Of a stretch of DNA of 64,000 nt, positions 55,819 through 64,000 are shown one piece after another; positions within the stretch are counted from its first letter, which is position 1, and every line of letters begins with the position of its first letter. This DNA is from Lineolata rhizophorae. Its lineage: Eukaryota > Ascomycota > Dothideomycetes > Lineolatales > Lineolataceae. Made by a program: the position numbers and the translations under genes. The stretch is from positions 245,487-309,486 of the forward strand of contig MU001693.1 of the NCBI GenBank assembly GCA_010093515.1. Direction: 5' to 3'. The notes below the pieces were generated by a model. That model had not been told where the DNA came from, ran no database searches, and saw nothing but the letters and a program-made list of their open reading frames with translations.

Positions 55819-57654
55819 ATGCCGCAAGTGACGAACGGCGGCCCCAACGTGGCCGACGGCCTCGCGCCGGGCTACATCTATGTCCCAAATAGCGGCTACC
55901 AAGCGCTCGAAGAAGGCGATCCGCGCCAGGTGCGCGACCGGGAAGTCGACAACGCCACCGAGCCTGACGGCGATGAACCTGACGGCTACGACGATGACGA
56001 CTTCGCCGCATCTTCTGACTTCGATTCCGACAGCTACGAAGCTTCCAGCCTCGCCATCTCCAACCCGTCCGACTACACTAAAATCTACAACCGCGATCGC
56101 CGGCAGCATGACCCGAACATTCCTGCCTCCGAGCTGCGCGGCACGAACCCGCAGCACGTTTCAAGGCGGCCGAAGCCGTCAGCCAACGCTGCCGCTGCTG
56201 TGGACGACCAGATTGCGGCTATGTCGCGGCACGCGGCCAAGATCAAGCTGGACGAGCGATGGGGCTGGGGGACAACTGTCGGTGGAGGTGGAAAGGGACT
56301 GGAGGACAAGATACGGGAGAAAGACAAGGCGGACCGCGCGACGGTCGAGAAAGTGCTAGATCCAGCGACGCGCTTGATCATGCTGAATTTGATTAACAAT
56401 GAAATACTGTCGGAGATCCACGGGGTCATATCCACTGGGAAAGAAGCGAACGTGTACCACGCTCTTTCGGGGCCAAGGATGGACGAGCAGAGACGCACCT
56501 TGGCGCTAGAAAGTGGCGGTGCTGTGCAGCCAGTATGTGGCGAGCAACAGCAACCAGTGCATCTTGCCGTAAAGGTGTACAAGACCGCCATCCTCGCCTT
56601 CAAGGATCGCACGCCGTACGCTTCGGAGGACTTCCGCCTGCGCGCCGCGTATAAGAAGTCGTCCCATCGACAGATGGTAAAGATGTGGGCCGACAAGGAG
56701 ATGCACAACCTCAAACGCATCCGTGCGGCCGGCATTCCGTGTCCCGAGCCCTTCCACTTGCGTCTACATGTCCTAGTCATGGGGCTCATCGGTGATAGTC
56801 ATGGCTGGCCGGCGCCGCGCCTGCACAACATCAAGTTCGAAGATACCACCCTGGACGAAGCTCTCGCGACGTGGACCGACATGTATAGGCAGGTCCTTGG
56901 CTATATGCGCATTATGTACCAGCGCTGCAAGCTTGTCCACGCAGACCTCAGCGAGTACAACCTGCTCTACCACGAGGGCAAACCGTACGTTATTGATGTC
57001 AGCCAAGCGGTCGGCCATGAACATCCGCGTGCGCTAGACTTTCTCCGCCTAGACATCAAGAACATGAGTAACTTCTTCGAGCGCAAGGGCGTCGATTGCC
57101 TGCCGGAGCGGGCCGTGTTCAACTTTATCGTGCTCATGGAAGACGGCAGCCAGGACACAGAGAACATCCCGGCTATGTTGGATGAGCTGTATGAAAACCA
57201 CAAGAAGGAACTCGAAAAAGAGTACGAAAGCGGCGTGGCGGTCGAAGATCTGGAGGCAAAAAAGGAAGTTGATACCGAGGTATTCAGGCAGCAGTACATC
57301 CCTCGTACGCTTGAACAGGTCTACGACATCGAGAGTGAGCTGGAGAAGGGTGAAGGCGATGAACTAGTGTACAAAGCACTACTGTCGCAGAAGGTTGCGA
57401 ATGGCGATCGTCCTTCCGACGCTAGCGAGTCTGGCGCTGAGGACAACGATACGGATAGCGAAAGCGGGTCTCAGCTCTCGCAACATGGGAAAGATGACCC
57501 TCGACGACGCCCGCGGGGCAGGAAATTTGAAGATAAGGACGTGAAGCGCCAACACAAAGCAGCTGTCAAGGAAGAGAAGCGCGAGAAACGGAAGAATAAA
57601 ATGGCCAAGGCTCAGAAAAAGAAGCTCGTGAAGAACTCCACACGAAGGAAGTAA
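55819..57654 (+). CDS. RIO1: RIO1 atypical protein kinase/ATPase
   Basis: A single exon of 611 residues starts at an ATG. The first 140 residues are acidic and disordered, typical of fungal Rio1. The RIO domain follows: GVISTGKEANVYHA replaces the standard Gly loop, then LAVKVYKTAILAFKDR, and YIxGDYRFR-like SEDFRLRAAYKKSSHRQMVKMWADKEMHNLKRI. The catalytic loop is HADLSEYNLL with Asp376, and the metal-binding Asp393 sits in VIDVSQAV, the RIO counterpart of DFG. Rio1 is cytoplasmic and uses ATP hydrolysis in late 40S subunit maturation, helping release factors at 20S to 18S rRNA cleavage. The insert between the two ATP-site elements (a Gln-rich stretch near 240) is longer than usual. The C-terminus is acidic, then Lys/Arg-rich, ending KKLVKNSTRRK, compatible with nuclear/nucleolar shuttling. 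Confidence 0.96.
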   Translation: MPQVTNGGPNVADGLAPGYIYVPNSGYQALEEGDPRQVRDREVDNATEPDGDEPDGYDDDDFAASSDFDSDSYEASSLAISNPSDYTKIYNRDRRQHDPNIPASELRGTNPQHVSRRPKPSANAAAAVDDQIAAMSRHAAKIKLDERWGWGTTVGGGGKGLEDKIREKDKADRATVEKVLDPATRLIMLNLINNEILSEIHGVISTGKEANVYHALSGPRMDEQRRTLALESGGAVQPVCGEQQQPVHLAVKVYKTAILAFKDRTPYASEDFRLRAAYKKSSHRQMVKMWADKEMHNLKRIRAAGIPCPEPFHLRLHVLVMGLIGDSHGWPAPRLHNIKFEDTTLDEALATWTDMYRQVLGYMRIMYQRCKLVHADLSEYNLLYHEGKPYVIDVSQAVGHEHPRALDFLRLDIKNMSNFFERKGVDCLPERAVFNFIVLMEDGSQDTENIPAMLDELYENHKKELEKEYESGVAVEDLEAKKEVDTEVFRQQYIPRTLEQVYDIESELEKGEGDELVYKALLSQKVANGDRPSDASESGAEDNDTDSESGSQLSQHGKDDPRRRPRGRKFEDKDVKRQHKAAVKEEKREKRKNKMAKAQKKKLVKNSTRRK

Positions 57655-58925
57655 CGAATGAGTAACGGGACCAAAGATTGGAATTGGCGTATTTGGGGTT
57701 TGAAACTCAGTCACGAAAAAACACTTCTGCACATTCCAGGCATTATAGATGCTTAACTGCGTTGCATTTTCATCAGCGAGAAGTGGAGAATTTGACATAC
57801 TGCGCCGATGCGATTTCCCGTCCAATGAGCGGCGCGAAAATTAGACTTAGCTTCGCCACCGTTTCTTGGCAACGCTGTGAAACTTCTGAAACATCAACTA
57901 ATGACAGGTGCAGATAACTGAGCCAAAAAAAAAATAAAAAAAAAATAAAAAAATCTCGGAGTGTTTATATTTCCAGCTTTATTGACTCCGCAGTAAGTGC
58001 TTATTTGCAACCTTCTGTAGACACCCCACCCCTACTATCCGTCATGTGAGAAAACCGCGTTCCCTACCCACAGCGCACACATGGCGGTGGTTGCCAACGA
58101 AGGTAACCCCCTATGTCCGCTGTATTGCGAGGGACATGAGTAGAAGCATTCTCTTGCGAGGATTGCTTCGATGAAATTAAAGAGAGCTATTGATGACTTA
58201 AAGCTCACTCTTCTACGTCAGTGTTTGCATATGGGAAGATCGCTTGCTAACAAACCCTCCATGTCTTAGGTTCGAGTACCAGTATCATGTTCCCACGCGC
58301 GTTCTAGAAGTCTCATGCAAGACCTGAGACGTGTTAGAACGTGCTTGGATGGCGGGGAAGTGCTAGGTATTTAGCATTTGGAACCTAGGGGCGTTCGACG
58401 TTTATGGCTCTCTATTTGGCAGTCAAGGTCTTATAACTACTCGAGAAGGTGGTTTATCACGTTTTACATTGGCCTATAACTCTGACACGGACATTTTCTC
58501 CTCAATTATTTAGATCCTTTCAGCAGGTTTTTAGAAATGCAACATTACATTGGGGGTCCAATACCTGTCACGTCAATCTCCTTGAGCACTACATTAGAAT
58601 GACGTAGCATTCACCCATCACCGACAAACCGCATGTGATAAAAATGTCACAAATTACATTGCACCATTACATTTTGTTTCTTACCGTCCATTACAGCCTA
58701 CCAATAGCATAGAGTAATAGGTTAAAGCAGCATAGATCAGCTTGACGGATCAAGGTTCGCTTAATATCAGTTCACCCCCAGAAATTCTGCAGTGCTGTAT
58801 ATATTTATTCGTTTCTGCATGAGAGCAAACCTTTCTTTCTCCAACTTTCTTCCTCAACACCAGCGGTCTTCTGATAGTTCTATTACCGCACACAGGTCCT
58901 TTACCCAGCTAAGCCACCCACCACC
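57655..58925. other. Intergenic region with A-rich tract
   Basis: An A-rich tract at 57924-57950 follows RIO1 and is probably near its 3' end or is simple sequence. Bases 58030-58790 hold only short frames. A tRNA-like GGTTCGAGTACC near 58269 lacks the rest of a tRNA. A TATATATTTA element at 58798-58807 and a CT-rich leader at 58832-58862 precede the next gene. Confidence 0.5.
58798..58862 (+). promoter_or_regulatory. TATA box and CT-rich leader
   Basis: TATATATTTA at 58798-58807 is followed by a CTTTCTTTCTCCAACTTTCT-type tract at 58832-58862. Together they form the clearest core promoter in the window, about 65-130 bases before the start codon at 58926. Confidence 0.55.
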
Positions 58926-60000
58926 ATGGCGGAATTCAACTGGGCCCCCTATGTAAGTATGCAAGAGGACAAGCACTGCGAGCAAGAAGGCTAATATATC
59001 TCACAAATAGACGGTCGGCAAGCGGACTGGACCGGTATGCTATTCCAGGTACCCTGCTCAAAGAGCGCTTTGTAAGGCGACAAAGCTAACACACAAATAG
59101 CCGAGCCGCTTTGATCTTAACTCGCCGGTGATGATATTCACGATGCAGAACGGCTGGTATGTCCAGAGCCAGGCTAGGGTGGGACCTAGCCAGCATAACA
59201 TGAGGTTGTTCTACATGCACCCGAGTTACGTCGGACAATTTGTTACTCCGGTCTGGGGATATCAACTGGTATATTTGGACGGTCAACCGGTTGAGAACGG
59301 CATGTGGTACCTGGACCGACAGGTTGAACCCTACATCCTCCAGCCTGGCCCGCCGGACGTTCCTCCCCAACAAGATCCTATGATTCGGGGCTCCACTCAC
59401 GGCTCTCATTCTACCCAAGGTGGCAATGCTTCTCAGCCTGGTGGATTCCCTCAAGGCGGACATCCCCGGGGCACCAGCTATCATGGTGGATTTGTTCAGA
59501 GCAACGCTCAATGCGATCCTTTTCGAAGCACTAGCCATCAGGGAGTCTCTTATGAAGGCACTCCGCAACCTGCTGCGACTTCTTTTCCACCACCACCCCA
59601 AGGCGGCTCCGGCAATAGCACTCCTCAACATACTGCCGCTCCTTGGAATGTTCCTCGGCATGACGGCACTCCTCAGGAGCATTTTTGGAGGCCCAGCACA
59701 CAAGTTAACTTCAGCCCAGATCTTCGTGGCTTCAACCACCCCATCCCCGCGGAGGGTGGCGAACTGATGCATCATCTGGGTGGCCTTGACCATCATACTC
59801 CCGTTTGCAACGAGCTCCATCATAGTGGTCATTCCCTGACGTCCGCCTGGTACACCCCACAGATCCCAGGGTTGTCTAGTGCGCCACAGGAGCCCGAATC
59901 TCATCAAGACCAAGGGCCAGCTGACCTTTATTGGAACCCGGCCGAGGAGTCCTTTGGTGCGTTTCCTAACGATCCCGAAAATTACGCGTGGGGCATATAA
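58926..60000 (+). CDS. Orphan Gln/His/Gly/Pro-rich protein with micro-exons
   Basis: Exons are 58926-58952 (MAEFNWAPY), 59011-59034 (TVGKRTGP) and 59101-60000, giving 316 residues. Both micro-exons are phase 0, flanked by GTAAGT or GTATGC donors and identical CACAAATAG acceptors. The start has a CCACCATGG context, and a TATA box plus CT-rich leader lie just upstream, which supports expression. Residues 18-90 form the only folded-looking block (FTMQNGWYVQSQARVG, MRLFYMHPSYVGQFVTPVWG, QLVYLDGQPVENGMWYLD), with many aromatic residues. The rest is low-complexity Gly/His/Gln/Pro/Ser with repeated GGxPQGG and STPQ elements. I do not recognise the family. There is no signal peptide, membrane helix or catalytic motif. 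The minus-strand frame over the same bases is a shadow. Confidence 0.65.
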
Positions 60001-62064
60001 GTGGCTCTGGACCTCGAAAGCAGCTGCTCATCCACCCAACAAACTGAATGTGATGGACGAAATCGGTTTGACTTTTCACATACAGGTTAAACTTTAGAGT
60101 AGTGACTCAAGTGTTGGTTCCAGGGACTTACGGAAGGCGATGGGTGAAAAGTGGTTCAGCTTTAACGGTATCATGAAGACCGCACTAGAGGTTAAGATGG
60201 TACATTGGTAAAGGGTTTCGGTTGGCTTTTCTAGATCAACTTGGGCTTGAAGAGCCAGCCTGTCTATAGGTAGAGAATATTCTTAAGCCCACGGCCGAGA
60301 AAGGCCTCTACAATTTGCGCATCATACAAACAAATGTGGCATATATACTTCAGCCTAATATCTCCGCCGAAATCGACGATGGGCCCAGGACTAGAATTAA
60401 ATGGAACTCAATGGACATTCCTTTGGACGTTCGCATTTTGCTAATATGTAGGTTGGCTAGAGCCATAACACACGTACCCGTCTTACCCACACAATTGTTG
60501 TCGCTAATTGTTAGTATCACTGTCCAGAGCTTAAGCCCATACTGTGTTATTACGAGCCGTGCTCACTTCGCTCGCCTCATGAAGGCTTCCTTAGTTCCAA
60601 GGGGAGGGGCGGTTAGTATACAGTGCAGCACAGGATTACATAGTTCAGGCACTTGAGGCCGTACATGGAAGTTGATAGAACTGCGTTATATTGGGAACGG
60701 AGTGTGAACCCCATGTCTACACAAAGAGCGCTCTGAATTCGCATATCTGAACACGTGACGTGTAGGTACAATAAGGGGCTTCACGTGAGAGTAGTATACG
60801 GCACAGGGAGGAGCATACAACACGGGGAAAAGCATATAGCACAGGGAGAAGTATACAGCACAGGGCGGGTAAAAGCACGTAGTATAGGTAGAAGTATACT
60901 ATAGCGTAGTCTTAGGTCCGCACGGACTACATACAGTGGATAAACGTATAAGAAACTTATGTTATTATTCGCGGACAGAGGTGCCATTATTCGTACGCAA
61001 ATGTGTGCAAATTCTAATTCTCTTAGAGATAGCAAGGCAGAGCACTTGACCTAGAGAAGCGTCAATGAAGGGGGAGGAGCTTTAACTCAGACCGTCACTT
61101 CTCTCGATCGAGCAGTTGGTAGGTGTGGAAAACTGCTTGTATTATTTGTCTATTTACGGAAAAGAGAAGTACGTACGGTTAGAACCAAGAAGACGAAGAA
61201 GAAGGGAGGGAAGAAGAGGAAGAAATACCTTTTGTCTGTAAAGGTAAGGCAATAATGACTAAGCTAACCGAGTCGAGTGCTCCGCCACCTTCCCTAGTTG
61301 CTTTCCAATGCTAATCCAAGATAGCACCTGAGCCCCGGCTGAGGATATTTCTACCATCCTGAAGAATTTCAGGACACCATCCAAAAGATCGCTGTCACAC
61401 GTTATTACTGGGTTTTTGTGATACACGCAGTAACCATCTTTAGTAGTTGAATAATGAACATAAATCTGGTGGATGCGTCCTTTGGCGAAAATTGAGGACA
61501 CTAGAGGCGCAGCGACTTCCGACTCAAAGGCGGCACCACTTGTCCAGTTGGCGCAGAATGCAAGATCGGTTAGATTAGCAAGGTCGTGTAGGACTTCAAG
61601 AGAAATCTAGTCTAAACCGCCCGTTTCGTTGGTTCCGAACAAAGTAGTGGCCTCATTTGGTAAGTTTCAATAGAGGGCTTGCCCACTCGTGCGGGAGTTG
61701 ATCGAAGATTAATTGGACTTAGTGGACGAAGCAGAAGTAGGGCTGATAGATCTTAGCTGGAATGATGTAGGTCGCGCAAATCGCGTGTCGATCTATGAAT
61801 CAAGCAAGCTGGACGTATTGTCCGTGGAATGAGGCCCTGGTGGAGCCCTTTTGTGCTCCCCTCCACACTACGTGGTGTTCCCTCCCCCTTCCTAATTCTT
61901 AGCACCTTTGGGTCCTGGGAAAGTGCTAGCAATTTCACCAACGACTCAGGCGCCGAACAGCCCCCACACGCGCACAAATTTTGACTTCTCCGGAGTCCGT
62001 TAGCGTTTTAAGATCTGAGCGAACATGACTGTTACCTTATAAATAAGTTGAATATTAGCTAGCT
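60001..62064. other. Intergenic region with minisatellite
   Basis: No gene is supported in this 2 kb. A 19-base minisatellite is annotated at 60794-60906. A minus-strand open frame at 61259-61501 looks protein-like in composition, but no start, splice pattern or family could be assigned. Bases 61180-61240 are AAG/GAA-rich. Confidence 0.5.
60794..60906. repeat. 19-bp minisatellite
   Basis: Five to six imperfect copies of a unit close to GCATATAGCACAGGGAGAA occur in tandem: 60794-60812, 60813-60831, 60832-60850, 60851-60869, then after a five-base insertion 60875-60893 and a partial copy to 60906. Confidence 0.85.
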
Positions 62065-63829
62065 CTATGCCCTAAGGTCTAAAACCCAACGTGTCTTTCT
62101 ATCGAACGCAACCCTCTCCTCGTCCTTTAAACCAGCCGAGCCACTTTCCCGCAAATTTCTAAATACCTCAATAGCCTCACTGAATGTCTCATTCGACGTG
62201 TAACCCTCATCTGTCACGATCCCGCGTAATTCTTCCCATAATTCTTGGTTCTTATTGAAAGACTTGGCTTCCTCGTAATGTTTTCGGGTCTCTTCTTCGG
62301 AAAAGTGATAAGGACATGGCTCACTGGAACCAAAATGTTCCCATTCTCTACAAAGACCATAAGCATATTTTATTCCGAGTGGAACTAGATTAGCTTACCT
62401 TTCTACACGAATCAAGCAATCTTGGAGGGGGTAGAGACAATTATCCCAGGTGGAGCCAACAAAGGCCTCAAGCCGCTTCAGAGTCTGGCCATAAGGATGG
62501 CGCATCATCTTGTACATCAAAGGGTTCTTCTCCGCAGTCAACGTTTCGTAAGAACGAATCAAGATCGATTCGGACACTTGATATCTAAGCTGGTCTTTCG
62601 TAACCTCATCGAGTTGTTTGAAGTTGTCAGGCAGCTTCATCAACAAATCGACCCCGTAATCTAAAAGCGATGGAGGATTAGCTCCGATAAATACCGGAGC
62701 GGCCCAAACTCCTTGCCAGTCGATAATGCTTGAAATTTGGCCTCGGTCGTCGACGTAGATGTTACCTGTGTGAACATCTGGGTGCCAGAGCCTGGGCGAA
62801 ACGATTTCGGAGTCTTTGGGAACAATATGCGGGATCGCAGAGAGAAACTTCTGCAAAGCAGCTATATGAGCTTCGGGAGAATATTGCGCCTCGCTTGTAT
62901 GCTGCCATGGATTATCAATTGCTTTCTGCGAATCGGCATAGGCTTTAATCCAGTCGATCTCGCGGCCAGCAATTGATTCAAGATACTCTACCGAGGACTT
63001 CCTTGCCACAGCTATGAGCTCAATATCAAATTGTACGGGTCTTCGTCAAAACCATACAGGGACCGTGGTGTTCGTACATGTCTCTGCGTTCTTTCTCCCA
63101 GAACTCTCTTCGAACGATAGGTCCAATGCAGAAACGTGATTTAATGCAATCGCTGACTTCTCGCGAATCAACTGTAGTCGTACCAGGCTCGCACCCTGGA
63201 ATAACACTGTTGTTGAAATACAATGATCCTATCCTGCTAATACGCATTATTCACACTAGCTTTAGGCTTTGACAGCGGAGGGGAGCATACTTGTCGAAGG
63301 ATACTGAGAGCAATTTGTTTTCAACATCTACGATCTTGTGGATGATATCACATTTAGCTCGTAATGGAAGATTCTTCCAGATATCATGGAGCTGAGAGCC
63401 TTTTGCTTCTTCCATGATAATGTACTCTGCACCGATAGGATTCTGATCGGTAGCATTCCAAGCAAGGACTTTTGGTGCGGGCAAGCTCAGGACAGTCCTG
63501 GCAAACTCCATCATTGCCACTTCCGATGCTGTTGTAAGCATTGGTGGCCCAGCATTGGGGTGAGGGATCTTGGCTATGACTTTTTGACCGTCTTTCATTA
63601 CCAGACGATATGCCTTGTTGTAGTTGCCTTCTCCAATTTTCTCCAGAGATACGCACTGGGTTGCACCCACTGCCCGACAGGCTACTTGCTGAAGGCTGGG
63701 AATATCAAAACGTCGGTGCCGGGATTCTAGCTGTTCTCGCTCGTTCCAGAGCCATCTCCCGCTAGTATAGCGGAATAGAGAACTCGTCTTTGTTGGGGCT
63801 TGAAACGGCATCGAATGGTTATGCCTCAT
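62065..63829 (-). CDS. AIM9: AIM9-like phosphotransferase (APH family)
   Basis: Exons are 63829-63291, 63233-63058, 63011-62399 and 62347-62065, giving 536 residues. The start FRYTSGRWLWNEREQLESRHRRFD is the hallmark N-terminus of fungal AIM9-type proteins. The ATP-site region follows as IEKIGEGNYNKAYRLVMKDGQKVIAKIPHPNAGPPMLTTASEVAMMEF (shown as the family pattern, in part). The catalytic loop is HPDVHTGNIYV with Asp317, and the metal-binding Asp336 is in IIDWQGV. The kinase fold is shared with aminoglycoside and choline phosphotransferases. Yeast AIM9 affects mitochondrial inheritance; the substrate is unknown. A mitochondrial targeting peptide is not obvious in the first 15 residues. Introns of 57, 46 and 51 nt join conserved segments cleanly (FDKIGSLYF, HHGPSVARK, RVEREWEHFG). 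Filamentous fungi often carry several copies, so orthology to AIM9 itself is not certain. Confidence 0.82.
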
Positions 63830-64000
63830 GATACGGAGAGAAGCTGCGAAGCACCTTGGAACAGGGTTGGCAACGATACTATTGATTAGCTAATCAATAC
63901 TTATCAATACTTAACAATACCCCGCTTTACTAAAGAAAATTTCTAGGGAGAGCAAGAACAGCTCTAGACTAGAGAAAATATACAAATTGAGCCATCTGCT
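63830..64000. other. AT-rich right edge, no gene seen
   Basis: This is probably the promoter of the AIM9-like gene. It contains a repeated ATCAATACTTA element at about 63893-63918. Confidence 0.45.

Noticed and set aside
58232-58295. tRNA-like sequence with GGTTCGAGTACC and GGGAAGA/TGTTCCC ends
   Set aside because: Only about 62 bases, with a mismatch in the acceptor stem and no A-box or proper anticodon arm.
59086-59913. 275-residue minus-strand frame opposite the orphan gene
   Set aside because: No TATA, leader or splice support; the plus strand has a good promoter, Kozak context and consistent introns.
61259-61501. 80-residue minus-strand frame with natural-looking composition
   Set aside because: Could be a gene fragment, but no ATG context, splice sites or family could be identified, so it is not annotated as a gene.

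Overview
This is a nuclear genome segment from a filamentous ascomycete (Pezizomycotina). The evidence is the short introns (about 46-185 nt) with GTATGT/GTAAGT-type donors and CTAAC-like branch points, CT-rich leaders before several start codons, and the gene content: fungal acetyl-CoA carboxylase, a nudE dynein cofactor, an AIM9-type phosphotransferase and a HeLo-domain protein. Class-level placement is not safe from this window. No rRNA, tRNA, CRISPR array or prokaryotic feature was found. Exon boundaries were worked out by hand from splice motifs and reading frame and have no transcript support.

Layout. 1-18.8 kb is gene-sparse: an SRR1-like gene (3372-4616, +), the decayed remains of an apparent NACHT-type NLR gene (about 4880-6300, -), a secreted GH17 glucanase (7742-8889, +) and nudE (11707-13759, +). 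18.8-26 kb holds the five-exon ACC1 gene for fatty-acid synthesis (+). 27.4-31.5 kb holds a convergent cytochrome P450 (+) and FAD-dependent oxidoreductase (-). A Ser/Arg-rich conserved protein lies at 34.1-34.9 kb (-).

38.1-42.8 kb encodes the most unusual protein in the window: one 1509-residue polypeptide that appears to join a HeLo-like N-terminus, a divergent kinase-like domain, an IQ motif and a trypsin-fold protease domain. Three housekeeping genes follow: a peroxisomal adenine-nucleotide carrier (ANT1-like, -), a membrane-anchored spermidine-synthase-fold protein (-), and, across a shared roughly 690-bp promoter, a CCDC97/DUF2052 protein (+).

48.6-53.2 kb is AT-rich and repeat-rich, with a possible LTR-element remnant. 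A family-unassigned protein kinase (53228-55359, +), RIO1 (55819-57654, +), an orphan gene with two micro-exons (58926-60000, +) and an AIM9-like phosphotransferase (62065-63829, -) close the window.

Most genes look unlinked in function, as is usual in fungi. The exceptions worth testing are the HeLo/kinase/protease gene and the NLR remnant, which both point to fungal self/non-self recognition or programmed cell death, and the P450/oxidoreductase pair.
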